This document shows, piece after piece, positions 36,200 to 47,534 of a stretch of DNA of 64,000 nt. Below the pieces are notes generated by a model. It saw only the letters and a program-made list of their open reading frames with translations. It was not told the DNA's origin and did no database searches. The first letter of the stretch is position 1. Each line of letters begins with the position of its first letter. Position numbers and translations under genes: made by a program. Origin of the DNA: Nyssa sinensis (taxonomy: Eukaryota > Streptophyta > Magnoliopsida > Cornales > Nyssaceae); NCBI GenBank assembly GCA_008638375.1, contig CM018038.1:32130383-32194382 (forward strand). Direction: 5' to 3'.

Positions 36200-37180
36200 A
36201 AAAAAGATTTTTTTATCTTAAAAACATTGAAGACAGTGGGGTCTATGAATTAACATAATTTTTGTCCATTTCAATTATTGCCGGTGGCCATACATTACGA
36301 ATAGGATTACTTTTTAAAAAGAGTGATTCCATATCTTTTCTTTTCTTTTTTATAATTTGAGATTCCCTCCACTCACCCTAATATTTAGATTGGGACAATG
36401 ATGCGAAAGCGACTTTAAAAGTAATAGGATTATAAAAAAATCATGATCACTTTAAAGCTTGTTTGGAAATCATGGAATAAATAGAAAATAAAAGATAACT
36501 GAAAATGGAAAAGAAAAGTGATGAGCTTCATTTCGTTTGAATGATGAAGAGAAAAGAGAGAAGAAAGTTAACGTAACATAAAAATACGAAGGAATATCGA
36601 ATACGTTGAATTTTTTAGTAATCAAGGAAAATAAGGGGATTCCTCATCTAAAAAAAGAGATACACTTCGAAACTGAAATATTATTGATAATCTCAAGAAA
36701 AAAAAAGTTTGCTTTACATCATATTTATAGACTAAGACTACTACTCTAGGAATCTACTAATCCCTTATGCTACACTTATTACAATTAGGAAACTATGAAA
36801 TTCCTGAAAATAGAATAATTCAGAATAAATAAAAGTTGAAACTTTTTTAGAGAATTAGGAAGCCAGATTAAATTAGGAAAGCATAGCCTAGAAACGGACT
36901 CCAATTCGGAATTTCCTAAACAAAGTAATTACAAATCTAAAACTTACTATAAATAGTAAAACAAATTAATTACATCAAATTAAATGCCTAAACGAAGAAA
37001 TTTGGCTTAAAAACTAAAAGCGTGGGACCCAAGTTAGTTGGTTTGCTCGTCTTAGATCATAATAGGATAGTTTTGGGTATGGGTATGTGGAGGTGAGCAT
37101 TTTTCATTCAGAAATTGGCTTCAATTTGGACGGTTGCATTCCCACTATTTTAAGAAGTCTTCAGACACTTGTTCTATACT
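36200..37180. other. Spacer, possibly containing a decayed gypsy 3' LTR
   Basis: No coding content. On the minus strand a purine-rich AAGTGGAGGGGACTAG at about 37182-37197 sits just downstream of the integrase relic and could be its polypurine tract, with the LTR running from there toward about 36640. No second LTR is available to confirm this. Confidence 0.35.
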
Positions 37181-37309
37181 AGTCCCCTCCACTTGATGGG
37201 AACTCGATCTCGAATTAAGAGGCTCTTCTACATGGTACTCATTAAAGATCAACAATATTGAAAGTCTTTGATATAGCCATATTTTCTAACAAAGCAACAA
37301 CACAAGCAC

Positions 37310-38542
37310 TTATCGTTGATTTAGTGAACAATTTTGAATGACCCATATTTCTTTGGCTTCAACTTTTTTTAGCTCCCTAACTAGAATCCTCTCTTTGCAC
37401 AAGAAGACTATAACATAATCTCTTTTTTTGAACACTTTAACTCTCTTATGCTTATATTCAACTTTTTTTACATTTGGCATTACTCTTATCCAATTTTTGC
37501 TTAACTTTAGCAAGCACTACTTGGGCTTGTTCTACCATGTTTTCTACTACAACACTCGCACCACAACTCTTAGGCAATTGAACCAAGTTGATTGTATGCT
37601 TTGGCAGAGTGATGTAGACAATTACAAAATGTGATTTTCCTATGGCACTATGAACAACATTGTCATACGCAAACTTGAAATATGACAAGGCATGATTCCA
37701 CTACTTGGGTCTATCTCCACAAATATTACAAACTAGGTTGCCCAACGTTCAGTTCGTCACCTCAATCTAACGATCAGTTTGGGGATGGGCTATATATAGT
37801 ACTATGCTTCAAGGAAGTGTCAAACATCCGTCATAAGGTAATCCAGAAATGGCTACAGAACTTTGTGTCTTGATCTAAAGTAATGGACTGAGGAACTTCA
37901 TAGAGTCTCACAATCTCTCGAAAGAATGACCATGCAATGTGTGAAGCATCAAAGGTCTTCCGACATAGAATGAAATGTGCCATATCTGAGAAACTGTCAA
38001 CAACTACAAAAAATAAAAATAAAAATAAAAATCTACCTCTCATTGTGTTCGAGGTAGTCCCAACATAAAGTACATATACAAGTCTTCCCAAATAGAATTA
38101 GGAATAGGTAAAGGAGTATAAAGACCAATGTTTTGTGACTGACCTTTAGATACTTGGCAGGTATAACACTTTTGAATATAATTACCAACCTGCCTCTTGA
38201 ATTGTGGGCACACATAATTACCAACTAGAACATAATTATCGCTCTTCCAAACTTGTTATTATCTTATCTCTGTTCATATGTCCACTCAATTCCACTACCA
38301 TGTAAATCATGAATCAACTTTTCTCCCTGTGAAGTTTGAGGGATGCACAAATATTTGCTTTTGAACACGTACCCCTTTTGCACATAAAAATCTGTAATAG
38401 CTTGAGACTCATTGCACTTGACCCAAATTTTATTGAAATATGCATCTTTAAAACTACTACCTGAAATTTGGGAAAACTTAACAAAGAAATATGTAGGTGA
38501 TTTCTTAAACTTCCAAATGGTAGAGAATAGAGACTGTATCAT
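37310..38542 (-). pseudogene. Ty3/gypsy integrase relic
   Basis: Minus strand from 38542 down. The H2C2-side segment gives ITDFYVQKGYVFKSKYLCIP and QTSQGEKLIHDLHGSG. The catalytic core near 37870-38010 gives [20 protein letters not shown], then [18 protein letters not shown], where the family usually has S-D-R-D-T-K-F; the second Asp is kept as DQDTKF. Then come a late-core segment SYFKFAYDNVVHSAIGKSHF and a C-terminal segment KHKRVKVFKKRDYVIVFL (about 37430-37470). Frames shift repeatedly. RT and gag are absent. The end at 38542 meets Copia-C. Confidence 0.8.
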
Positions 38543-38579
38543 CTCAAATCCATAATTATCATAAACTAATAAGTGATCT

Positions 38580-39080
38580 AAAAATAGAAGACATTAACCT
38601 ACCCGAGGCATTTATGATAGGATGCCTAATTGAGAAATTGCCCAAATCTTGGAAAGATTACAAGACTAATATGAAACATAAAAGGAAACAACTCAAACTT
38701 GAAGATGTTATTGTGCACATTTGAATTGAAAAAAATAATCGACTTAAGGACAAAGCTGAAAAGGCCAAGGAAATTTCTTCCAAGACAAACCTAGTGGACA
38801 ACAAACCCAATAATACTAGGTTCAACAATAAGCCTAACAACAACAACAACAACAACAGACCTAATAACAAATCCAAACTTGAGAAAAGAAATGAAGCTTC
38901 AAACCCGACCTTCAAAAAGAAAGGGAGTTGCTTCATTTGTGGGAAGCCTAAACATCATGCCAACCAATACAGACTCAATATGAGGAATGACAATCTTGCC
39001 CAAGCAAACCTGGTTGAGGCAGATGACATAATTGTTGCGGTCATTTTTGAAGTGAACATGGTAACTAATGTGAAGGATTG
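38580..39080 (+). pseudogene. Copia-C gag C-terminal part with zinc knuckle
   Basis: Frames include LPKSWKDYKTNMKHKRKQLK, then an Asn-rich stretch (38800-38880), then KGSCFICGKPKHHANQYRLN. The CCHC knuckle is present except that the final Cys is replaced (C-x2-C-x4-H-x4-Y). One in-frame stop lies near 38722. Downstream, VVDFGAARHICGNRSA at about 39080-39120 is the protease site, with the usual D-S-G read as D-F-G. Confidence 0.8.
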
Positions 39081-39479
39081 AGTGGTAGACTTTGGGGCTG
39101 CCAGGCATATCTGTGGGAACAGAAGTGCCTTTACCTTCTACACTTCTAGTGGGGGAAGGGGAAGAACACGTCTATATGGGTAATTTGAGGCCTTCGCCAG
39201 TCATTGGCAAAGGGAAGGTTTTTCTCAAGTTGACTTCTAGAAAAATTCTTTCGCTTAGTGATGTGCTGCATGTTACAAACATCAGGTGGAAGCTTGTGGC
39301 TGTCTCTCTACTTGGGAAGGTTGGGGTGAAGACTATGGTTGAATCATACAAAATTGTTCCAACCAAACATGGAATGTTTGTAGAGGAAATGGTACTATAA
39401 TCAGGGTTAATTTGTACTAAACATTCAAGAAGTTATCAATGAGAATGCATCTAGTTCTTCTGACTTACTTGATTGATTC

Positions 39480-40480
39480 TATTGATATGTGACATATTAG
39501 ATTAGGACATGTTAATCATTCCTATATAAAGAAAATGAAAGATATTGGAATGATATCTAATATATCCAATTCCAATATTGAAAAATGTGAAGTATGTGTA
39601 GAATGTAAATCAACAAAGAAAACATGCAGATCAATAGAAAGAGAGTCTGAATTACTAAGTCTAATACATATTGACTTAGGAGATTTAAAACAAATTATGA
39701 CTAAGGAGGAAATAAATATTACATAACCTTTATGGATGATTTCTCTAGATAAGCTAAGATATACTTACTTAGAAACATATATGAAGTAGGAGAAATGTTT
39801 CTAAGATATAAAGAAGAAGTTGAAAATCAACTCAACAAGAAAATCAAAAGATTGAGAACTAATAGGGAATGCTGAATATGAATCCAATCCATTTAATGAA
39901 TATTGTGAAAAACTATGGAATAATACATGAAACAACTCCTCCATATTCACCTGAATCTAATGGAGTAGTAGAAAGAAAAAATAGAACACTAAAAGAAATG
40001 ATGAACTCAATGTTAGTCAGTTTTGGGGCACCCCTTCAACCTGTTGGGGAAGGCTAGCATTTCTGCTTATCATATACAAAATATAATACCCTATAAGAAA
40101 ACTGGAATAACCCCTTATGAATTATGAAAAGGTCATGCACCTAACCTTAAATACGTAAAAGTGTGGGGTGTTTGGCTAAAGTCCCCTTACCATAACCAAA
40201 AAAGAGAAAATTAAGACCTAAAACATTTAACTGTATGTTCATAGGATATGCCCAAAATAGTTTTGCATATAGATTCTTAGTAATCAAATTCCAGAACAAC
40301 TTAATGGAAGCCAATACTATAGTAGAAACCAAGAATGCATATTTCTTTGAAAATATTTTTCCTATGAGAAATAATATAGAAAAAATTAATGTTGTGTCTC
40401 GAAAACCACAAGAATCTGAAACTAATGGAGACACTGAAATTAAACCAAGAAGAAGTAAAATAGATAGAAAATAAACTAAC
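39480..40480 (+). pseudogene. Copia-C pre-integrase and integrase
   Basis: After HVNHSYIKKM-like sequence the frame 39535-39726 reads ISNSNIEKCEVCVECKSTKK. The catalytic core continues (TFMDDFSR near 39730), with the Glu region ETTPPYSPESNGVVERKNRT at about 39930-39985 and a C-terminal part MFIGYAQNSFAYRFLVIKFQ at 40235. A small deletion removes the second catalytic Asp region near 39860. Confidence 0.82.
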
Positions 40481-40559
40481 TTTGAAGATGACTTTTATAC
40501 CTTCTTAATTGATAATGACTTTAAAACTTATAATAAGGCCATAACCTTACCCGAGGCAA

Positions 40560-42110
40560 CTTATTGGAAGGAGGCAATCAATAACGAATTGGAAATCAAT
40601 TCTCTATAATCACGTATGGGATTTAGTGAACCTACCTCATAGTGCAAAAACCTTAGAGTGTAAATGGATATTTAAAAGGAAACTAAAACCTTGATGGGTT
40701 AATCGATAAATATAAAGCAAAACTTGTAGCAAAAGACTACAAGCAAAAGAAGGATATAGACTTCTTTGATACCTTTTCTCCAGTAACTAGGATATATTCT
40801 ATTAGAGTTCTAATAGCTCTTGCTTCCATTTATAATCTTGTCATTCATCAAATAGATGTCAAGACTGCATTTCTAAATAGGGAACTAGAAGAAGAGATTT
40901 ATAGAGCAACTCGAAGGGTATTTAGTTACTAGACAAGAACATAAGGTATACAAACTAATTAAATCCTTATACGAATTAAAACAAGCTCCCAAACAATGGC
41001 ATGAGAAATTTGACAGTGTATTAGTGTCAAATGGCTTCTCAATCAATAAATCTGATAAATGTATATATAGCAAATCTATAGAAAATACATGTGTCATCAT
41101 TTGCTTATATGTTGATGATATGCTCATATTTGGGACTTGTTTAGAGATAGTAAATGAGACTAAAAGATTCCTAGCATCAAAATTTCATATGAAAGATATG
41201 GGTGAAGCAGATGTAATTCTAGGAATAAAAATAATTAGAAATCATAATGGTATTCTGCTCTCTCAAGTGCATTACACTAAAAGAATACTAAGGAAATTTG
41301 AACAATATGATGTGAAACCTATTTCGACCCCATATGATGCTAATACACAATTAAAGAAAAATAAATGAGAAAGTGTATCTCAATCTGAATATGCAAAAAT
41401 CACTAGTAGCTTAATGTATCTAATGAATAGCACCGACTTGATATTGTATATGCTATAGGCAGATTGAGTAGATACACTTAAAGTACTAATAAGAAGCATT
41501 GGATAGCCATAACTAGAGTACTTAAATATCTCAGAAGTACTCTTGACCATCGCTTGATGCATAGTAGATTTCCCATTGTATTAGAGGGGTACAACGTTGC
41601 TAATTGGATCTCTGATTTTGATGAGATAAAGTCCACTAGTGGATATATGTTTACCCTTGATAGAGGTGCAGTGTCTTGGAAATCTTCAAAATAGACCTGC
41701 ATAGTGTGGTCCACTATGGAGTCCGAGTTTATCGCATTAAAGAAGGTAGGTTCTAAGGCTGAGTGGCTTAAAAACCTCTTAACAGTTATCCCTATATGGA
41801 TGAGACCAACACCGTCTATATCGATACATTGTGATAGCCAGGCTGCAATAGCCCAAGCTCAGAATAAAACTTATAATGGAAAAAACAGGCATATACGCCT
41901 AAGGCATAATATTGTATGACAGCTACTTGAGACTAGGGTGATATCCCTAGATTTTGTGAGGTCAGAGATGAACTTGGCAAATCCTCTTACAAAACTACTA
42001 TGCAGAAAGCTAATGAGTGAAACATTGAGAGAAGTGGGACTTATGCCGATAACAAAGGTTAATAGTGATAGAAACCCAACCTTCATAAATGACGATCCTA
42101 GGAAGTAGGT
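40560..42110 (+). pseudogene. Copia-C reverse transcriptase and RNase H
   Basis: RT pieces: IYSIRVLIALASIYNLVIHQ then IDVKTAFLN near 40855, LIKSLYELKQAPKQWHEKFD near 40950-41010, and the open frame 41024-41368 with CLYVDDMLIFGTCLEIVN (YVDD intact). RNase [19 protein letters not shown] near 41640 and MESEFIALKKVGSKAEWLKN at 41716, then HIRLRHNIV. Stops and shifts at about 40620, 40690, 40910 and 41365. Confidence 0.87.
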
Positions 42111-42662
42111 TCATATGGGTACTAACAAGTCATTAGGTGGCCTGCTGGTGCACTATCATATTTTATATCTTGAGAGTCCCTCCCAATGGTGTAGATAGTG
42201 CAAGACTGCAATGAGTGAGGTTGAGCAATGCTCTAAATTAATGTCATAGTCCTTATGGGTGGTGTGTTAATTGCACTACACACTTGATGGATTCACCTAT
42301 GTGAGTGTGGAAGTGAGGCTGCTTCTTATGAGAGCTTAGTTATGCTTTCTAGAACGCTTATGAATATCCAGGTAAGGCACACGACCTATTTGCGCTAACC
42401 CGCTTAGAATAACTTCTTCATTTGAGAAGAAAATGTGGCTGGTAAGTTGACTGACTTACAATAAAGACATATTAGTTCATAGAAATTTATAGATTTTACC
42501 AAGTTTCTGTATGTCACGACTAGCTAATCGTAGGGTTGGTTCATAGTCTAAAAGACACCGGTTTTGATGCATTTTATTCTCAGGATTCTCTTGATATTTT
42601 TCGTTATTCCTTGAAACTCTTATAATTCATTGTTGCCTAAGTATTCTGAGATATATAGGGGA

Positions 42663-43388
42663 TTGTTGGGATAAATGGGTATCTCACAAATACTTGTGTC
42701 CCACATCGGTTGGGAAGTGAAACTTTCCTTAGTATATTAGTGCACACACTATTGGGCTTTGTAAAGTTGTATAGAATAATGTGGTGACTCTCTCGCACAC
42801 GAGACCATGGGAAGCCCAGTGGAATTCGGGCTACCTCGTCTAGAAACCAATTAACTGGGCTCCTCAACCCCATTACACCTGTGCATGGGGGGTGCAAATC
42901 CTCGAATTTGAGCATCGCGCATATGCGTGATTGGCCAAGGTTTTGCAACTTTATTTTCTTACCAATTTTTAATTGTCAAACTTTCCAATACTGATTTATT
43001 TTTGACTTCCATATTTGATTATCAAACCTTCTTGCATAATATTGATTTGCTTCCATATTATATCGATAAACCATTTTACCAATCGATGGAATCAATTTGA
43101 AATGTTGTCAACTAGTCGTTACCATTATTTGGGGTAGCAAATCTACGCCTTCCTTTGAAGTTCTCCCTCACAACCAGTATAAATAGGGGGACTGTATTCA
43201 TTGTTTTACACACAATATTTGAACCATGCCACTTGTTAAGTTGTTGTGCCCGGCTTAGCCCGATCCGATTGACACCTCTAACCCTACCTACCTATGCTAA
43301 ATGAAAAAGAAAGCCAATGCATGGATATTCCAAGAGTAATGTTTTATGGCTTATTATGTGAAAACCATCACACAAATAGGAACATTCA
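42663..43388 (+). repeat. Copia-C 3' LTR, apparently truncated by Copia-D
   Basis: Starts TGTTGGGATAAATGGGTATC after a purine-rich tract, contains CCCACATCGGTTGGGAAG, and has a TATAAATAGGGGG core promoter-like site at about 43182. Its 3' limit is not visible. Sequence after about 43230 has no known counterpart to compare with, so the exact extent is uncertain. 42111-42662 is the untranslated 3' part of the element. Confidence 0.55.
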
Positions 43389-43837
43389 TGTTGAATCATC
43401 AAGAATTAAAATATTGAATTTGCGGAAACGTACTTGAATCCATAACAAAAAAATTGAAATATCTAAGTCTGAGGCTTTATGATCTTCCTTGAAATATCTA
43501 AGTTTGAGGCTTTATGATCTTCCAGATCTACACTTTTTTTTTTGTCTTAAAAATTTCTCTCTAATAATGGGAATCAGAGGAATAAAAAAATCGTAGTGTG
43601 ATCTAGGGACCATGACTCCTATTTATAAATAATCGCATCTGTTTGTATTTTCTATTTTAACCCATCATAAAAATAGAAATTACGCTTGTCTCTACACATT
43701 AATGCCCACACTTTATAATATATTAATTAAGCCCCCAAAACTTAAATTAATCACTTTAATTAGCCTAACTTTATTTGATAGCCTATAATTCACATTTATT
43801 TAATATGTAAGCCCATATATTTAATTTTACTCCAACA
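43389..43837 (-). repeat. Copia-D 3' LTR (candidate)
   Basis: The plus-strand ends are TGTTGAATCATC and TTACTCCAACA, giving a TGTTG/CAACA terminal inverted repeat. On the minus strand ATTTATAAATAGGAGTCATG near 43630 is a good TATA region. A 37-bp tandem duplication lies at about 43453-43526. The bases before it (ATTCA, 43384-43388) would be the target duplication, but the other side is outside the window. Confidence 0.6.
43453..43526. repeat. 37-bp tandem duplication in the Copia-D LTR
   Basis: TTGAAATATCTAAGT, (C/T)TGAGGCTTTATG and ATCTTCC appear twice in immediate succession with one base difference (C/T). Confidence 0.75.
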
Positions 43838-44387
43838 ATCTCCCACTTGGGCTATATATGTAACTTTATAAATGTGAATTATACTTTATCAGCTCATGAG
43901 TTTTGCTATGAAAACTTTATATATTTTAACAATCTTGTCCATTAACCACACCAATACAGAACCAAAGAGATCGTCGTTACATATTTCGTAACTAGACCCA
44001 TCAATGATCACATATATCAATGCAACTAATGACAAAGATCAAGTGTGGATGTGTAGCATGGAAATTTCATGCAATGTGATCTTAACATGCTTATTTCCAA
44101 CTGGTCCTCCTTAAAGCTTAGTGAGATCAAACCATACAAAATCAGAGTGAATGAAAACAAAATACTTTACTGCAGTAAATAACCATAAAATCCATAACAT
44201 CCATAACAAATGTATCTATAAATACAAGCATCTAAAATACAAACTCCCACTAAAACAACATATCCTGAAGAGAAACCACACCCATATGAGCAGTGTGCTC
44301 ATGAAAGACCTTGGGTGGTAATCCTTTAGTTAGTGGATCTACAATCATGGAGTTTGTCCCAATGTGCTCTATAGATATAAGTCCACT

Positions 44388-45539
44388 CTAAACTCTTTCT
44401 TTGACAACTAGGAATTTAATGTCTATAAATTTTGACTTCATCGAACTCCTGTTGTTGTTGGAATACAATACTGCTGATTTATTGTCACAAAATAACTTAA
44501 GTGGTCTTTCAATGCCATCCAGAATACGCAGCCCCGTGACAAAATTTTGCAACCATATTCCATGATTGGACGCCTCATAAAAAGTTACAAACTCGGCTGC
44601 CATGGTGGAAGAAGCTACAATAGACTGTTTAACACTCTTCCAAGATATAGCACCTCCAGCAAGTAAGTAGATATAGCCTGAAGTAAATTTCATGCTATCT
44701 TGGCATCCAGCAAAATCGGAGTCAGAATATCCAATAATCTCTAACTGATCTGACTTCCGATAAGTGAGCATGTAGTCTTTTGTTCTCTGTAAGTACCTTA
44801 AGACTCGCTTGGCTGCTATCCAATGATCCTTTCCAGGATTGCTTAAGTATCTGCCTAACATGCCAACAATGTACGTAATATCCGGACGCGTACATACTTG
44901 AGCATAGATCAGACTTCCTATTGCTGACGTATAAGGAATCTTTTGCATCTCCTGAATCTCAAAATTATTCTTGGGGCATTGATTGAGACTAAATTTGTCT
45001 CCCTTAGCCACAGGGGTGTCACCTAGTTTGCAATCATGCATGCCAAACCTTTTAAGAATTTTCTCGATATAGCTCTTTTGTGATAAACCAAGTGTACCCC
45101 GAGAGCGATCCCAGTGTATCTGTATACCCAACACAAAAGAAGCATCACCAAGATCTTTCATCTCAAATTTCTTTGATAAAAATCTCTTGGTTTCATGCAA
45201 CATGCCTATATCATTGGTGGCCAGCAATGTGTCATCAACATATAAAACCAAGTAAATATGCTTACTCCCACTGAACTTATGGTATATACAATCATCAACC
45301 ATATTCATCTCAAAACCAAACGAAATGATAACTTGATGAAACTTGTAATACCATTGACGAGAAGCTTGCTTAAGCCCATAGATGGATTTCTTTAACTTGC
45401 AAACCATCTTTTTTGCATCTCCCAACACAAAATTTTCTGGTCCCACCATATAGATTGTTTCATCAATGTCACCATTGATAAATGCAGTCTTAACATCCAT
45501 TTGATGAAGCTCAAGGTCAAAGTGCGCCACAAGTGCCAT
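44388..45539 (-). CDS. Copia-D reverse transcriptase/RNase H, long open frame
   Basis: An uninterrupted 383-residue frame on the minus strand. RT: HQMDVKTAFINGDIDETIYM, LKKSIYGLKQASRQWYYKFH and LVLYVDDTLLATNDIGM (YVDD intact). Connection: DLGDASFVLGIQIHWDRSRG and YTSAIGSLIYAQVCTRPDI. RNase H: LEIIGYSDSDFAGCQDS, GAISWKSVKQSIVASSTMAA, EF and LKLFCDNKSAV, with the acidic residues visible. It stops at RSSMKSKFIDIKFLVVKERV, where the family usually continues with its final stretch. Upstream, the frame is linked by a one-base shift to 45542-45735, so it is not an independent gene. Confidence 0.87.
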   Translation of the reverse strand: MALVAHFDLELHQMDVKTAFINGDIDETIYMVGPENFVLGDAKKMVCKLKKSIYGLKQASRQWYYKFHQVIISFGFEMNMVDDCIYHKFSGSKHIYLVLYVDDTLLATNDIGMLHETKRFLSKKFEMKDLGDASFVLGIQIHWDRSRGTLGLSQKSYIEKILKRFGMHDCKLGDTPVAKGDKFSLNQCPKNNFEIQEMQKIPYTSAIGSLIYAQVCTRPDITYIVGMLGRYLSNPGKDHWIAAKRVLRYLQRTKDYMLTYRKSDQLEIIGYSDSDFAGCQDSMKFTSGYIYLLAGGAISWKSVKQSIVASSTMAAEFVTFYEASNHGIWLQNFVTGLRILDGIERPLKLFCDNKSAVLYSNNNRSSMKSKFIDIKFLVVKERV

Positions 45540-45541
45540 TA

Positions 45542-45735
45542 TTATCCTAAAAGAGTCTTTCGATGAAACCGGAGAAAAAGTCTCTTTATAATCGATGCCT
45601 TCTTTTGTGTAAAGCCTTTAGCGACAAGACGAGCTTTGTATCTCTCCACATCACCTTTCGAATCCCTCTTGGTTTTAAATATCCATTTGCAACCAATGGG
45701 TTTCACACCTTCAGGCAATGGGACAAGATCCCAAA
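45542..45735 (-). pseudogene. Copia-D RT N-terminal piece, left of the Athila-like insertion
   Basis: Reads DLVPLPEGVKPIGCKWIFKT, KRDSKGDVERYKARLVAKGF and TQ, the start of Copia RT. A frameshift follows before 45539. Its upstream continuation ends at 53280 ([10 protein letters not shown]), across the inserted element. Confidence 0.87.
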
Positions 45736-47534
45736 TGATTACGCCCAAAGAATAACGCGGTAGTTGTAGTGTAACTTTGGGGTGTCAATTCCACAGGGAG
45801 ACTAAATTAAAAGAATAATAAACAGAATTTCTGAAACTACAGAAGTATTAGACGGTTAATGAGAAAAATAAAAATATAGAAAGTGATTTTGAATGCAACT
45901 AAAAATTAAACAAATTAATTAATGGAAGAAAATATTCAAATTTAACGAACAGTGGAGTGTCGGGAATCCCTTGCACATATATGGTATTTCAATTATATTT
46001 AATTCACAGATAACTCAATTGAGAAATTAAATTCCAAAAATCTCAATCGGAAGATTTAAAATTATGCATCAAAATTAGACTGAAAATAATCTTTCGAAAA
46101 ATCATTCATCATCTTTAAATCACTCAAATTATTATTCACATTGATGAAATACAAAGACGACAATATACTCGACAAGCAATACTGCAGCAGAGAATTGAAT
46201 CAATATAAATATTTAATTGTTTCAAAAATAATCAAAGCATTAATCCATTCGATAGAAAAAACATGACTGAATCTATAAACGGACTAAAACCTTTAATTAT
46301 TCGGACAATAAAATTCAACAATTAATTATGAATGATCAACGAAGAATTTAACAAATTAAAATCATGTACAGGAATCAAAATAAATTAAAATAGTCATCTA
46401 TAGTGTAAGTTCAGCCCTAATCCTACTTAAAAATTTAATTACTCATATACAAAATAGATAACGTAAATTTCACGGAGAAATAATCTGCCATGAATTGACT
46501 GCAACGGAATTTTTTCCAGAGTGGAACTGCTGCGCAGCCGCACCACTGCTTCAATTTTTCTCTGCCAGCCGCCGTCTTTCTGTTATGTAAATCCCCTCCT
46601 AAATATTTTTTTTCTGTCTTTAAATACTCTCAGGCAATACCCTAAAGCCTCATGGCCCACAGCAAGTTTTCCTATTTCAACCGTCAAGTTCACAGCCCCA
46701 AACGCCAGCTCAGCACGTCCTGATTTGCGCCTTAGGCGCATGGTCCACACGGAGCAAGCGCACATCAGCGCCTCCCGAAGCCCAGGCTTCCTTGTCAGCC
46801 GCAGCCTCCACACTTTCATTGCTTGCCATTTCTTTCTTTCATCTTTTTTGCTTTTCTTCAGCTGGGACCCACAAATCAACACCCAATCAAACTGCCAAGC
46901 CACTTTCCAAGCCCAACAGCAGCACAAATCCAGCCCCTTGTTTATTTTTTTCTTTTTATTATTTTTTTTCCATTGTCTATTGTTTCTCGCGCACAGCCAG
47001 CAACGCTAACTTTTAGGCTCTGTTATCTCTTAGATAACAACTGAATCTCGACTTAGACTCTTCACAGAAGTTATAGCCCTGGATGAGTAGATAATTTTAG
47101 GCATAAATATCACCTGATTTGGACTTTGGAAGCTCAAGTTATAACCCCTTAAAGTTGGCTGGTTGGACAGGTTCGCGGCAGCTTTCCAGGCCTGATTTCG
47201 AAATAATATTTGGAGGCCCAAACGAACTCCGATTTTTGCAAATCATACCTTTCGGAAAAGCTCAAGACGTCCTCTAAAAACTTTATTAAGAACACTTTCT
47301 CATTATGAAATTCTAATGCCATCCAAATCACAATTGAAACTCAATGGTCGAATCTGCCAAAAAGCCGAAAATTACACAATATACTCCATAGCTCTTCTTT
47401 GACCTCCAATGCTTTCCTCACTGTAAATAGAAGTTAAATTAAATAATATCAATTATATCCCAACATTTCTATTCGCTTTCTATCATTTTAATTAAATAAT
47501 AGAGCATTTAGAGTGCACTTTTGTGCACTCATCA
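45736..47534 (-). repeat. Athila-like 3' LTR
   Basis: Plus-strand ends TGATTACGCCC and GTGCACTCATCA. Near-identical along its whole length to 51482-53279. Open frames on both strands inside it (for example 46521-47009 and 46583-46927) recur in the other LTR and look like chance frames in a GC-richer segment. Confidence 0.92.

Larger units (their letters stand above)
38580..43388 (+). mobile_element. Copia-C: 5'-truncated Ty1/copia element with 3' LTR
   Basis: Gag, protease, integrase, RT and RNase H relics run in order on the plus strand from about 38580 to 42110. A GATATATAGGGGAT tract precedes TGTTGGGATAAATGGGTATC at 42663, the likely start of the 3' LTR. No matching 5' LTR exists upstream: the element begins abruptly inside gag beside the gypsy relic. 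The LTR has a CAGTATAAATAGGGGGAC promoter-like block near 43179 and seems to be cut at 43388 by Copia-D. Confidence 0.82.

Noticed and set aside
46521..47044. Open frames of 70-160 residues inside the Athila-like LTRs, repeated at 52329-52790
   Set aside because: They occur because the LTR is duplicated. They overlap on both strands, differ in length between the LTRs and match nothing known.
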